Below are positions 34,731 through 43,796 of a DNA stretch of 53,425 nucleotides, piece after piece. Under the pieces are notes generated by a model. The model did no database searches. It saw only the letters and a list, made by a program, of their open reading frames with translations, and was not told where the DNA came from. The stretch covers positions 1-53,425 of the forward strand of contig WHTT01000043.1 of the NCBI GenBank assembly GCA_009377605.1. Reading direction: 5' to 3'. This DNA is from Luteitalea sp. (GTDB lineage: Bacteria > Acidobacteriota > Vicinamibacteria > Vicinamibacterales > Vicinamibacteraceae). Both the position numbers and the translations under genes were made by a program. The stretch's first letter is position 1, and the number at the start of each line of letters is the position of its first letter.

Positions 34731-36656
34731 CTACCGATAGAATGGCTCCTGCTTCAGCCACCGGGGACCGTAAACCGGGATCGTTTGGCCTACCTCGTAC
34801 GCGCCGAGATCTGGTGCGCTTCCAGCGAATCCATCGTTCACGTTCGGCAGGGGATCTCCAGCGTCCACCGCCTTGCTGCCGGGCTTCAACCGAAAGTTCA
34901 GATCGACCGCATCGTACACGGGGCCAGGCTTGGATGAGTCCGGGGGCGATGGCGCCCGTAGGCTCTCGAAGATGTCGTAGTCAATCTCGATCCCGTGGGT
35001 CTCCTGCCCAGTGGCCGCCGCCAGCTCCGCGAGGGTCTCGAACGGGCGCCCCTTGTCAGGCGTGCTCTCGTAATCCACTTGCAGGCCTGCCCTTGGACCG
35101 AGCCACACATACTGCGCCTGCGCGCGGCGGTTCGGGCGATAGCCGTTGTAGTCATAGGTCGAATATGCCGTGGGTCCGCCCAGAGCCGAGATGCCTCGAC
35201 CGGCCGCATCCGTTCCCAGGAACAAGTTGTTCCGGAAGTGGGCGTTCGACACGCGCTGTGCGGTTCGGTTCTCCGCGATGATCGTGTTGTGGTAGACGAT
35301 CACGCCGGCCGGGTTGTTGAGCTTGAGCGCGACGGGAGTGTTGTAGAGGATGTGACGAATGTAGTAGGCGGGACCGCCGAAGATTGGTTGGGCGCTCAGT
35401 CCGGTGTGCGCCGCATTCACGCCTCGATTTCTCATCACGCGGATGTTGTGCACACCGCCATCGGCCTCGATGACATCGTCTCCCGTGACGTGGATGTCGT
35501 TGTTGTAGATGTCGATGGCGACAGCCTTGAGCGCTTGCTGCGGCTCTGGAACGCCGTGGGTGCACACGGTGATCCCGTCGTGAAAGAACGCCACGGCGTT
35601 GTGTGCAATGACGTGCCCGGAGCCATAGACCTTGACCGCATAGTAGCTGTTCAACGGATGGGCGCCGTAGATGCCCGGATTCGCCCAGCCGAGCACTCGG
35701 TCTCGGTCGTCGCGCCCCAGGAAGATATTGTCCGCGATGTAGAAATCCTTCGACCCGGCATACTGTGTGGTGACACCAACACCGACGTTCTCAATCCGAC
35801 AGTTGCGAACCGTTAACCCCACGGCGCCCGCCACGTCTTTCACGCCAGCCCAGAAGGCGACTTCCGTGTTGCGGATTGTGAGGCCTTCGAAGATGTGGTA
35901 GTCGGCGCCCATCACGTCGAAGAGGCGAAACGCTTCGTCACCGTCGAAGATGACCTCACCGTCGCCGGCCGCTCGAATAACGATCGGGCGGTCCGCCGTG
36001 CCCTTGGCGGTCAGAAGATAGGCGCCGTCGAACGTGGTGCTCAAGGGATCCACGTAGTTCGTCCGATCACCCTTGTACAACCCTGCGTGAACGAGGATGA
36101 TGTCGCCTGGGCCAACCTTCCGCTGAAACACCACGTTCCAGTCGCCCGTCCCGGCTCCAGCGTAGGCGGCCATCAAGCCCGTGAAGCTCGGCTCTTCCTT
36201 GGGCCCGGTCCACTCTGGCGGGTAAACATGCAGCACTCGTCCGCCCGTTGCCGCTTTGGGCTCGCCACGGGTGCGAACCGTGGCCGTCTGCACGGATTGC
36301 CCCGACACCCCCTCGGGGTCGGTCATGGTCAGTCGTACTTCGTACTCCGTGTCGGGCTCGAGATCGAGGATGCTTCCAGCAAATCGATCTGGCACGGTGT
36401 ACGGAGCGCGGAAGATCTTCTCTCCGCCCATCCGCAGCAGAGGTAGACCTTCCGTCCACGCGCTCTGCCCTGACCGTCGATAGCTCACCGCGACGGTGGC
36501 GTTCCGGTTCTCGTCCCCGCTGATCTCCCACTCGAACCCCAGACAGATGAGTGTCGGCGGCTCCACAACGAATTCTCCCGCTCGCACCGCGTTCTCCGCC
36601 CGAAGGCTGGGTGTTATCAGAAGGATGAACAGAAACGTGGCCGTCAGGGTCTTCAT
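34731..36656 (-). CDS. Exported right-handed beta-helix protein
   Basis: This 641-residue protein begins with a signal peptide (MKTLTATFLFILLITPSLRA). A fibronectin-like domain follows (about residues 30-130, with LEPDTEYEVRLTMTDPEG), then a parallel beta-helix with repeats such as YHIFEGLTIRNTEVAFW and NIRVMRNRGVNAAHTGL. The fold is typical of polysaccharide lyases, epimerases and surface glycan-binding proteins, so a role in polysaccharide handling is plausible. GGAGGAGG precedes the ATG at 36656. It is divergent from the CRTAC1-like gene. The frame stays open upstream across that gene, but that part is antisense sequence. Confidence 0.82.
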   Translation of the reverse strand: MKTLTATFLFILLITPSLRAENAVRAGEFVVEPPTLICLGFEWEISGDENRNATVAVSYRRSGQSAWTEGLPLLRMGGEKIFRAPYTVPDRFAGSILDLEPDTEYEVRLTMTDPEGVSGQSVQTATVRTRGEPKAATGGRVLHVYPPEWTGPKEEPSFTGLMAAYAGAGTGDWNVVFQRKVGPGDIILVHAGLYKGDRTNYVDPLSTTFDGAYLLTAKGTADRPIVIRAAGDGEVIFDGDEAFRLFDVMGADYHIFEGLTIRNTEVAFWAGVKDVAGAVGLTVRNCRIENVGVGVTTQYAGSKDFYIADNIFLGRDDRDRVLGWANPGIYGAHPLNSYYAVKVYGSGHVIAHNAVAFFHDGITVCTHGVPEPQQALKAVAIDIYNNDIHVTGDDVIEADGGVHNIRVMRNRGVNAAHTGLSAQPIFGGPAYYIRHILYNTPVALKLNNPAGVIVYHNTIIAENRTAQRVSNAHFRNNLFLGTDAAGRGISALGGPTAYSTYDYNGYRPNRRAQAQYVWLGPRAGLQVDYESTPDKGRPFETLAELAAATGQETHGIEIDYDIFESLRAPSPPDSSKPGPVYDAVDLNFRLKPGSKAVDAGDPLPNVNDGFAGSAPDLGAYEVGQTIPVYGPRWLKQEPFYR

Positions 36657-36764
36657 CGTCCTCCTCCACGTGCACAGTGGCGAAGCATGTCGATTATCAT
36701 CTGTGTGGATCTTCTGTCCATCTGTGGATTTCGTCATGTCTCTCCACCTGCGGAGGGTGCTCGG

Positions 36765-38426
36765 ATGCAGCGACCCAGCCCGTTGATGTCGGCGGTCGGC
36801 TTGTGCGCCATGTTGGCCTGTTGGGACTATCACCGAATGTCCGCGGCTGCCGACGCCCTTCCGCAATTCCGCAACGTCGCGAAGGCCGCCGGTCTCACGG
36901 CGCGGCTCGAGAACGACGCCACCGCCGAGAAGCATCTGATCGAGACCATGACCGGCGGTGTGGCTGCCTTCGACTACGACAACGATGGTCTCGTTGATCT
37001 CTACTTCGTCAATGGCGCCGAGCAGCCGTCGCTCGAGAAGACGTCGCCAGACTTCTGGGGCCGTCTCTATCGCAATCGTGGCGGCTTGAAGTTCGAAGAC
37101 GTGACCGAGCGGGCAGGGTTGCGCGGAGCTGGTTATGGGATGGGCGTGGCTGCCGCCGACTATGACAACGACGGTGACACGGACCTCTTCGTCGCGGGCG
37201 TGAATCGCAGTGTGCTCTACCATAACGCGGGCGATGGTTCGTTCGACGACGTCACTGCCCAGGCGGGCATCGAGAACAAGGTCTGGTCCGTCGCCGCCGG
37301 CTGGTTCGACTATGACCACGACGGTCTCCTGGATCTGTTCGTCGTGAACTACGTCCAGTGGGATCCGAAGAAGGAGCGCTTTTGCGGCGATCGCGCGCGT
37401 AACCTGCGCATCTACTGCCATCCCAGGCTCTATGAGGGCTTGCCGAACACGTTGTATCGCAACATGGGCGACGGCCGCTTCGAGGACGTCTCGGATCGCA
37501 GTGGGATTGGCGGGCACGTCGGCAAAGGGATGAGCGTGGCGTTTGCCGACTACGACCAGGACGGATTCACCGACGCCTTCGTCACCAATGATGGCGTGCC
37601 GAACTTCCTCTTTCGCAACCGCCAGGACGGCACGTTCGAGGAAGTCGCGTTGTTGGCCGGAGTGGCCCTGCCAGTGCATGGCCGGCCCGTGTCGAGCATG
37701 GGTGTCGATTTCCGTGATTACGACAACGATGGCCTGCCGGATATCAGCGTGACCGCCCTGACCGGCGAGACATTTCCATTGTTTCGCAACGAGGGCAGTG
37801 GGACGTTCCAGGACGTGACGTACCCAAGTGGCATCGGGGCGGCCTCCGTGCGGCGAAGCGGCTGGGCCAACAGCTTCGTCGATCTCGACAACGACGGGTG
37901 GAAGGATCTGTTCACAGCGAACTCGCATGTCGACGACCTGGTCGACCGGTTCGAGGCGTCGGCATATCGCCAGCCCAATAGCCTGTTTCGTAACAAGCGG
38001 GGCACGTTCGAGGACGGCTCCAGTCGCGTCGGCACCTCGTTTGCCGCTGCCGCCGCTGCACATCGAGGCGCGGCGTTTGCCGACTTCAATAACGACGGCC
38101 GCATCGACGTTGCCAGCAGCGTGCTGGGCGAAGCCCCAGAGCTCTGGGAGAACCTCGGTCCTGCCGGCCACTGGCTGCGTCTCGAGCTGCAAGGGACCAA
38201 GAGCAACCGTGATGGGCTCGGCGCGCGCGTGCAGATCGGCAATCAAGTCAACATCATGACGACGGCTGTTGGCTACGCTTCGTCGAGCAAGCAAGGCGTC
38301 CACTTTGGTCTGGGGAGCACGACGACGGTAGACGAGGTGACAATTCACTGGCCAAGCGGCATCCGACAGGTGCTCAGCAACGTGAAGGCCGATCGGGTCG
38401 TTACGGTGAAAGAAGCGGCGCGGTAG
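36765..38426 (+). CDS. Exported CRTAC1-like protein with VCBS repeats and ASPIC/UnbV domain
   Basis: This 553-residue extracellular protein has an N-terminal hydrophobic leader and about seven Ca-binding-type repeats (for example DYDNDGLVDLYFVN, DYDHDGLLDLFVVN and NNDGRIDVASSV), forming a probable propeller. A C-terminal ASPIC/UnbV domain (VTIHWPSGIRQVLSNVKADR) follows. The function is unknown in bacteria. In Acidobacteria and Planctomycetes these often accompany TPR and PQQ-propeller proteins, as here. The ATG at 36765 has GGAGGG 7 bases upstream. The gene ends against the TCACCNNG array at 38431. Confidence 0.87.
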   Translation: MQRPSPLMSAVGLCAMLACWDYHRMSAAADALPQFRNVAKAAGLTARLENDATAEKHLIETMTGGVAAFDYDNDGLVDLYFVNGAEQPSLEKTSPDFWGRLYRNRGGLKFEDVTERAGLRGAGYGMGVAAADYDNDGDTDLFVAGVNRSVLYHNAGDGSFDDVTAQAGIENKVWSVAAGWFDYDHDGLLDLFVVNYVQWDPKKERFCGDRARNLRIYCHPRLYEGLPNTLYRNMGDGRFEDVSDRSGIGGHVGKGMSVAFADYDQDGFTDAFVTNDGVPNFLFRNRQDGTFEEVALLAGVALPVHGRPVSSMGVDFRDYDNDGLPDISVTALTGETFPLFRNEGSGTFQDVTYPSGIGAASVRRSGWANSFVDLDNDGWKDLFTANSHVDDLVDRFEASAYRQPNSLFRNKRGTFEDGSSRVGTSFAAAAAAHRGAAFADFNNDGRIDVASSVLGEAPELWENLGPAGHWLRLELQGTKSNRDGLGARVQIGNQVNIMTTAVGYASSSKQGVHFGLGSTTTVDEVTIHWPSGIRQVLSNVKADRVVTVKEAAR

Positions 38427-38430
38427 AGCG

Positions 38431-38494
38431 TCACCCTGTCACGCTGTCACGCTGCCACCTGGTCACCGGGTCACCGGGTCACCTCGTCACCCTC
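38431..38494. repeat. Eight-unit TCACCNNG array overlapping a gene end
   Basis: Eight consecutive 8-base units run without a break from 38431 to 38494. Their forms are TCACCCTG, TCACGCTG twice, CCACCTGG, TCACCGGG twice, TCACCTCG and TCACCCTC. The last three units encode the final residues (GDEVTR) and stop of the minus-strand PQQ-propeller gene. The array sits at the convergent ends of that gene and the CRTAC1-like gene. Confidence 0.8.
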
Positions 38495-39775
38495 GCGCCG
38501 CGAGCCGACAACCCACAGGTTCGCGTCCGTGCGGATGAAGAGTTGTCCTTGAGAGACGGCGATCGAGCTGAGGCAGTACGGCGCGCACGGATCGTCGAAC
38601 GAGTTGGAGGCAAGCACTTCGAACTTCGGCCCCGCGCGAAACACCGTCGTGACGCCCGTGCTCTCGCCGGTCGCGTAGATCTTCCCGTCCGCGAGCACCG
38701 GCGAGGCGCTGTAGAAATCGCTGGGCAGCCGTTCCGGGCCGTACACCACATCGCCGGTCTTGACGTCGAGGCAGAAGACAATGCCGGTTTCTCTCACGAG
38801 GTAGAGGTATTTGCCGTCGCTGACGGGCGACGGCACGTCGGGGCCGCGGTCGAAGGTCCAGGCCACGTGCGAGGTCGAGACGTCGCCTGCGCCGCCCGGA
38901 CGAAGCGCCACGAGCGGCTTCACGCGGCTCGGCGCGATGATGAGGCCGGCGGCAATGACCGGTGAGGAGATGATCCGATAGTTGGTCTCGTCCGTGGGAT
39001 TGAGGACATCGGCGCGCCAGACCTCCTGGCCCGTCTCCGGGTCATGGCCGGTAATCACGTTGCCACCCGTGGTGACGATCTCCGCCTTTCCGTCGTGCTG
39101 CAGCAGCGCAGGCGTCGTGTAGGAGTCGGGCGATTCAATCTGTGCATCGGTTGGCCGCTCCGTCCGCCATACGGTTCGGCCGGTCATCGTGTCGATGCGC
39201 AACAGATACGAAGGATCGTCGGTCTGCATCCCGTGCAGGACCTGCACGAAGAGGCTGTCATCGTGGAGCAGCGGAGACGAGGCGTAGCCGAACTGCAAGC
39301 CGAGCTCTCCATAGTCCTTCTGGATGTCGCGTGACCACAGCTCCTTGCCGGAGAAATCGAACGCCTTCAGCACGCCCGTGCCGGTCATCACCCACACATG
39401 CTCGCCGTCGGTCACCGGCGACGGTGATGACATGTTCTGCTTGTTCCCGATGCGGTTGCCGCCAGAGAGCGGGCGTTTCCAGACGACGTCCTGCTTGTTG
39501 CGATCGACCGCCCAGAGGTGAATCTCTCCGGTGGCCCGCTCGGTGGCGACGTTGAGAAAGACGAGATCGTCCCAGATGATGGGCGTCGAGCCGCTGAATG
39601 CGGGCAGTGGCAGCTTCCACGCGACGTTTTCCGTTGGGCTCCAGGTCGTCGGCAGGCCCGTGTCGGTGCTGACGCCGTCCAGCGACGGCCCACGCCACTG
39701 GGGCCAGTTTCCGGCGACGAGAGTTGCGCTCGCGATCGTTGCCAGGCATGCGGCGGTCAGGACGCCTCGTCTCAT
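38471..39775 (-). CDS. Exported PQQ-binding-like beta-propeller protein
   Basis: This 434-residue secreted propeller has a signal peptide ([20 protein letters not shown]) and the typical acidobacterial start [14 protein letters not shown]. Blade motifs follow: [35 protein letters not shown] and [16 protein letters not shown]. It lacks obvious catalytic or heme motifs, so it may be structural or a BamB-like assembly factor rather than a PQQ enzyme. The start at 39775 shares its first base with the stop of the DUF1080 gene (TAATG), indicating coupling. The C-terminus comes from the tandem array. Confidence 0.82.
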   Translation of the reverse strand: MRRGVLTAACLATIASATLVAGNWPQWRGPSLDGVSTDTGLPTTWSPTENVAWKLPLPAFSGSTPIIWDDLVFLNVATERATGEIHLWAVDRNKQDVVWKRPLSGGNRIGNKQNMSSPSPVTDGEHVWVMTGTGVLKAFDFSGKELWSRDIQKDYGELGLQFGYASSPLLHDDSLFVQVLHGMQTDDPSYLLRIDTMTGRTVWRTERPTDAQIESPDSYTTPALLQHDGKAEIVTTGGNVITGHDPETGQEVWRADVLNPTDETNYRIISSPVIAAGLIIAPSRVKPLVALRPGGAGDVSTSHVAWTFDRGPDVPSPVSDGKYLYLVRETGIVFCLDVKTGDVVYGPERLPSDFYSASPVLADGKIYATGESTGVTTVFRAGPKFEVLASNSFDDPCAPYCLSSIAVSQGQLFIRTDANLWVVGSRREGDEVTR

Positions 39776-40530
39776 TACAGCTCCTTCACGAAAATGTTGC
39801 GAAATTGCACCAGGGCAGGAATGCCAGTGTACTCGCCATCCTTCCCCACACCGCCGTGATGCTGCAAGCCCAACGGTCCCTCCGCCGGGAGATCTGGCAG
39901 CGTGGCCTTGTCGATGATCAGCTTGCCGTTGAGCTGTACGGTGACTGTCTTGTCGACGACCGTGACCTCGAACGTGTTCCACTCGCCGATGTCGTTGTCC
40001 GCGTTCAGCGCCGGTGTGACGGCTGCCCTGAGCGCGGGAGCCGTGTCCTTGGCCGTCCGATAGCCGTACATCTCGCCAGACCCGACCGGCCAGCACCAGA
40101 TATTCAACTGCGCCTTGCCCGAGCCGCGGAGAATGAAGCCCGAGTCGGAATCGGGCGCGGTAAGCCGAATCTCCTCGCCCTTTTCGTCCTTCTTGTTGTG
40201 GCCATCGGGCATCACGATACGCATGTTCTCGCTGACATAGGGCGTGGCTTTGATCCGCCAGTCCACCTTGGCCTCGAAATTGCCGTACGACTTCACGGTC
40301 CACAGATTCTTGTCGTCTTCGGCCTCGCTGCCAGCATCGTAGTCGATGACGCCGTCGACGACTTTCCAGTGACCGTTGTCCCCTTCGGGGATTTTCCATC
40401 CCGTGAGATCCTCACCGTTGAAGATCGACACGAAGCCCGGCGGCGGCGCCGTTTGCGCGTGAGATCCGGAATCGACGAGACTCCACGCGACGATGAGCCC
40501 CAGTACCGACACGCCTGCAGTTGCTCTCAT
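39775..40530 (-). CDS. Exported 3-keto-disaccharide hydrolase-like (DUF1080) protein
   Basis: This 251-residue secreted protein carries the PF06439 domain, now linked to cleavage of 3-ketoglycosides. A signal peptide covers about residues 1-25. Domain motifs are [15 protein letters not shown] at the start, [40 protein letters not shown] and the C-terminal [19 protein letters not shown] precedes the ATG at 40530. It is the middle gene of a minus-strand set (TPR, DUF1080, PQQ propeller). The substrate is not known; a sugar role is inferred from the domain. Confidence 0.85.
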   Translation of the reverse strand: MRATAGVSVLGLIVAWSLVDSGSHAQTAPPPGFVSIFNGEDLTGWKIPEGDNGHWKVVDGVIDYDAGSEAEDDKNLWTVKSYGNFEAKVDWRIKATPYVSENMRIVMPDGHNKKDEKGEEIRLTAPDSDSGFILRGSGKAQLNIWCWPVGSGEMYGYRTAKDTAPALRAAVTPALNADNDIGEWNTFEVTVVDKTVTVQLNGKLIIDKATLPDLPAEGPLGLQHHGGVGKDGEYTGIPALVQFRNIFVKEL

Positions 40531-40547
40531 GGTTCCCTCCCTCGTTA

Positions 40548-40635
40548 TCACCTTGTCACCTTGTCACCTTGTCACCTTGTCACCTTGTCACCTTGTCACC
40601 CTGTCACCCTGTCACCCTGTCACCCTGTCACCCCA
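40548..40635. repeat. Uniform octamer tandem array (TCACCTTG/TCACCCTG)
   Basis: Six exact copies of TCACCTTG (40548-40595) are followed by four exact copies of TCACCCTG (40596-40627) and one degenerate unit (TCACCCCA) ending at 40635. This is the most homogeneous member of the TCACCNNG family here and suggests recent copy-number change. It fills the gap between the TPR gene end and the DUF1080 leader, so it lies in the transcribed spacer of the operon. Confidence 0.85.
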
Positions 40636-40636
40636 C

Positions 40637-41893
40637 TCACGGCGGCGTGATCGCCGGCGTCGCAGTCCCGGTGGCTACAGGCGTCGTCTGCGCGCGCTGC
40701 CTGATCGCTTGGTATTTCTCGAGCGCCGAGCGGGCCTGGTCGCGCCGGCCGGCTCGTTGATACGCCTGCGCGAGCTGATAGTACAGGCTGCCGTCCCGAT
40801 CGCTCGGCAACGCGGCCTCCAGATGCGGTATCGCAGCCGCGACTTTCCCCTGCATCATGAATGCTCGGCCGAGCGCCGCCCGCGCCTGAAGGAGCGACTC
40901 ATCAGCAGCGACGGCGCGCTCGAGAGAAGGGACCGCACGGTCTATCTGCTGCGCTTCGAGCAGGGCACTACCGTAGAGGAACAGCAGCTCTGGATCATCG
41001 GGTGCCTTGGCGAGCAGCTTTCGTGCGATTGGCAGCATCGCGTCATGGTCGTGGGCGAGATACAGGGCCGTCGCCAGCCGGCGTTCCAGCTCCTGGTCGT
41101 CAGGGGCGAGCTCGAGTGCTCGGCGGAGCTCCTCGACGGCAGCCTGCGGGCGGTTCTGGCTCTCGGCCATGTGTGCGCGTACTGCGTGAACCTCGACGGA
41201 ACGCGGCAGCTGCTCCAGAGCCGCGAAGGCTCGCGTCGCGAGTTGATTGAGCGCGCGCGTTCGCCAATACCAGTCCTCGTCCGTGTGGGCGCTCCTCGTC
41301 CGCTGAAGCGTACGCTGGAAATCCCCCTTCAAGAACGTGCACGCCGTCGTCGGTCGTGCGCAGTCGGGCGTCGTCTTGCGCGCCCGCTCGCGTGCCGCCC
41401 AGTCGGCATGGCCAGCCTTTTGGTAGATGTCGGCAATTGCTTCGTGGAGGCCGGGCTGCTCGGGCAGCGCCGCCTCCGCCTTGCGATAGAGCACGAAGGC
41501 CTCCGAGAGCTTGCCCATGGTGGCGAGCGCGTCGGCAACGATCAAGGACACGTACGGCGAGTCTGGGGCGACCTTCTGCAGCTCGCCGACGCTCCGGCGT
41601 CCCTCGCCGTCATAGCTGCGGACGAGCCCCGCCCAGGCCTGCGGCGACTCCGGTGTGACGTCGGTCAGTTGCTCGAACCAGTCGGCTGCCTCCGCGTACC
41701 GGCCCGCCGCCAGCGCCTCGTTGGCCCGTGCTGAGAGCGTTGCGCGAGATGTCTGGCTCGACTCCACGCGCGACTGGTCAGCCGGTGCCGATCTGGCCGC
41801 GAGCGCGCCGCGCGTGACTTCGGGCGGCACACCCGCAAAGCTCGTGAGGGCGCCCAGGACCGCCACGCCGTTCCAGCCTCGTTGTGCGAGCAC
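40637..41893 (-). CDS. TPR-repeat protein
   Basis: This 418-residue protein has a signal-like N-terminus followed by an array of TPR motifs from about residue 55 (LSARANEALAAGRYAEAADW, then ALATMGKLSEAFVLYRKAEA and RALELAPDDQELERRLATAL). It probably acts as an exported or periplasmic protein-binding scaffold. The start is a GTG at 41893, and no strong ribosome-binding site is visible. It is the first gene of the minus-strand TPR, DUF1080, PQQ-propeller set, which often accompanies CRTAC1-like proteins. The partner is unknown. Confidence 0.8.
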   Translation of the reverse strand: MLAQRGWNGVAVLGALTSFAGVPPEVTRGALAARSAPADQSRVESSQTSRATLSARANEALAAGRYAEAADWFEQLTDVTPESPQAWAGLVRSYDGEGRRSVGELQKVAPDSPYVSLIVADALATMGKLSEAFVLYRKAEAALPEQPGLHEAIADIYQKAGHADWAARERARKTTPDCARPTTACTFLKGDFQRTLQRTRSAHTDEDWYWRTRALNQLATRAFAALEQLPRSVEVHAVRAHMAESQNRPQAAVEELRRALELAPDDQELERRLATALYLAHDHDAMLPIARKLLAKAPDDPELLFLYGSALLEAQQIDRAVPSLERAVAADESLLQARAALGRAFMMQGKVAAAIPHLEAALPSDRDGSLYYQLAQAYQRAGRRDQARSALEKYQAIRQRAQTTPVATGTATPAITPP

Positions 41894-41952
41894 AAGGTAT
41901 TTTAAATGAAATAAAGATCATCGAGAAACAGTTCGGGAGCGATGACAGGACA

Positions 41953-43062
41953 CTAGATGGTGATCTGCCGCGTGCGCCCGACAACCCGCCATCGTTCCTG
42001 TGCACGGCCATCTCTCACCACCACCGCGTGGTCGTGGAGGGCGACGGTGGGGCAGACGTGCCACGGGATACCGTAGAAACTTGCTCCGACCGGGAGCTCG
42101 GCCGCCCGAGGCGTCTCGAGGGTGAGATGCTCTTCACTATGACCAACGGCACGTGTGTCCGGGAGGTCCAGCAGCTCCACGCGGGGATGTGGACCTTCCG
42201 ACGCCACAGCCTTGTGTCCCAGATCCACACAGAGCAGGTCGTGTCCAGGCTTGCTGATCACCCGAGTGAGCAACAGAGCGGCTGGCAGGAAGTCCAGGTC
42301 CGGAAGGGAGCGCGTGTACCCCAGGTCCCAGAACACCGCCGTGCCGGGGCTGCACTCCACAGTGGATCGCCGGGCATGGATGGGGAAGGTCGGCGAGCCG
42401 CCCGCCACGAGCACCGGGACGGGTAAGCCGGCGCCGCGGAGCTCTGCCCTGAGCGCCTGGACCCGGTCAAACGCCTCGTCACAGGCGCGCGCACGAGCGT
42501 CGACATCCGTATCGCGAATGTGCCCGTCGTATGCGTGCAAACCGGCGGCAGCCAAGCCTGGCGAGCGGGCAATCAGCCGGTACAGAGCGGCCGCAGCCGA
42601 ACCAGGAGCCACGCCGGAGCGGTGCATGCCACAATCGATATCGAGGAACAGGTTGAGCGTGAGCCCTGCCGCCACCGCGGCGTTCGACAAGGCATGTATC
42701 GTGCCCTCGTCATCGGCGAGCGTCGAGAAGGTCGTCTTTGGAGACGTCTGCACGAGCTGGACGAGACGGCTCACGTTGGGGCCAACCGGCTGATAGGCGA
42801 GCAACACATCGGGCGCACCGCAGGCTGCGGCCATCTCCGCTTCCGCGATGGTGGCGCACTTGAACTTGGTGATGCCCTGGTCCATCTGCATCTGAATGAC
42901 CTCGGGCAGCTTGCTGGTCTTGATGTGTGGACGAAGACGGTCGACGCCGCCAGCCAGGCGAATCATGCGACGGATGTTCTCCTCGACCCGATCGGGATAG
43001 ACCACCAACGCTGGCGAGGGGACCTCCGCGACGTTCTCGATGGAGTACCAGGCAGACGGCAT
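41953..43062 (-). CDS. D-threonine aldolase-like PLP enzyme (alanine racemase fold)
   Basis: This 369-residue enzyme of the DSD1/D-threonine aldolase family probably cleaves or dehydrates D-beta-hydroxy amino acids. PLP lysine K48 lies in RPHIKTSK, and the metal site HxC is H335 and C337 in WHVCPTV. YDGHIRDTDVDARA and VAGGSPTFPIHAR are family loops. The RidA-family gene begins 6 bases from its start, in the same operon. The pairing fits removal of enamine/imine products of PLP chemistry. The ATG at 43062 gives the natural start. Confidence 0.85.
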   Translation of the reverse strand: MPSAWYSIENVAEVPSPALVVYPDRVEENIRRMIRLAGGVDRLRPHIKTSKLPEVIQMQMDQGITKFKCATIAEAEMAAACGAPDVLLAYQPVGPNVSRLVQLVQTSPKTTFSTLADDEGTIHALSNAAVAAGLTLNLFLDIDCGMHRSGVAPGSAAAALYRLIARSPGLAAAGLHAYDGHIRDTDVDARARACDEAFDRVQALRAELRGAGLPVPVLVAGGSPTFPIHARRSTVECSPGTAVFWDLGYTRSLPDLDFLPAALLLTRVISKPGHDLLCVDLGHKAVASEGPHPRVELLDLPDTRAVGHSEEHLTLETPRAAELPVGASFYGIPWHVCPTVALHDHAVVVRDGRAQERWRVVGRTRQITI

Positions 43063-43068
43063 GACGTC

Positions 43069-43530
43069 TCAGTCGATTTCGAACACCGCTTCTATCTCGA
43101 CGGCGATGTGGCCAGGGAGCGATCCCATGCCGACGGCGCTCCGTGCGCCGATGCCCTGTTCTTTGCCGAACACCTCTGCAAAGAGCTCACTGCAGCCATT
43201 GATCACCTGCGGGTGATCCTTGAAGTCTGGCGTGGAGTTCACCATCCCAAGGATCTTGACGACCCGTCTGACACGATCCAACGTGCCAAAGTGCTCGCGG
43301 AGGGTGGCAAGAATTGCGAGCCCTACTTGACGGGCGGCGGCGTGGCCCGCCTGCACATCCAGATCTTGCCCGACGCGGCCCACGATCAACGTTTTGTCGG
43401 ACCGCAATGGGCCGTGGCCGGAGACGTAGGCCATGGTCCCGACCACGACGATCGACTTGTAAACGGCGAGAGGGCGGGGCGCTGGAGGAAGCTCGAGCTT
43501 CAGGTCACGAATACGGGTTTCGGCACTCAT
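43069..43530 (-). CDS. RidA/YjgF-family enamine/imine deaminase-like protein
   Basis: This 153-residue protein of the RidA superfamily probably hydrolyses reactive enamine or imine intermediates made by PLP enzymes. The C-terminal part RSAVGMGSLPGHIAVEIEAV matches the family region that carries the active-site Arg. It is longer than RidA itself (about 128 residues), as in RidA-like subfamilies with an N-terminal extension. It is first in a two-gene minus-strand operon with the D-threonine-aldolase-like gene, a good functional fit. Confidence 0.85.
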   Translation of the reverse strand: MSAETRIRDLKLELPPAPRPLAVYKSIVVVGTMAYVSGHGPLRSDKTLIVGRVGQDLDVQAGHAAARQVGLAILATLREHFGTLDRVRRVVKILGMVNSTPDFKDHPQVINGCSELFAEVFGKEQGIGARSAVGMGSLPGHIAVEIEAVFEID

Positions 43531-43562
43531 AATCTATGGTTTCGCCTTGAGTCGCGAGCACG

Positions 43563-43622
43563 GTGCGTTCGGCGAACGCGCCCTGCAACGGACGATGGTA
43601 GGGCCGCCTCGCCGAGGCGGCC
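43563..43622. repeat. Two-palindrome element upstream of the APC permease
   Basis: GCGTTCG-G-CGAACGC (43565-43579) and the 21-base palindrome at 43602-43622 (arms GGCCGCCTCG and CGAGGCGGCC) lie 22 bases apart. The second is preceded by GTAG at 43598-43601. The same two palindromes, each inverted, occur together at 45184-45237 on the other side of the permease. No gene is seen in the 266-base interval; 43623-43796 holds only the permease leader. Confidence 0.72.
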
Positions 43623-43796
43623 GCCTAACTCACAACGGCATCGTCGCACGTGATGTTAGCTGGTTCCATGACTGAATGGTAGACGCTGTGCTAATACTGT
43701 CGCGGCGCTCGGCGTAAGGTGCTACGTACATCCAGTGCGGGGAGCGACGATGTGTCGGCGAGTTCATATCATGAAACGTCAAGCGAGTAGCGAACC

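Noticed and set aside
36657-38348. Minus-strand extension of the beta-helix protein frame
   Set aside because: Antisense to the CRTAC1-like gene; the signal peptide and GGAGGAGG at 36656 mark the true start.
40548-40635. CRISPR array
   Set aside because: Units are 8 bases with no spacers and there are no cas genes.
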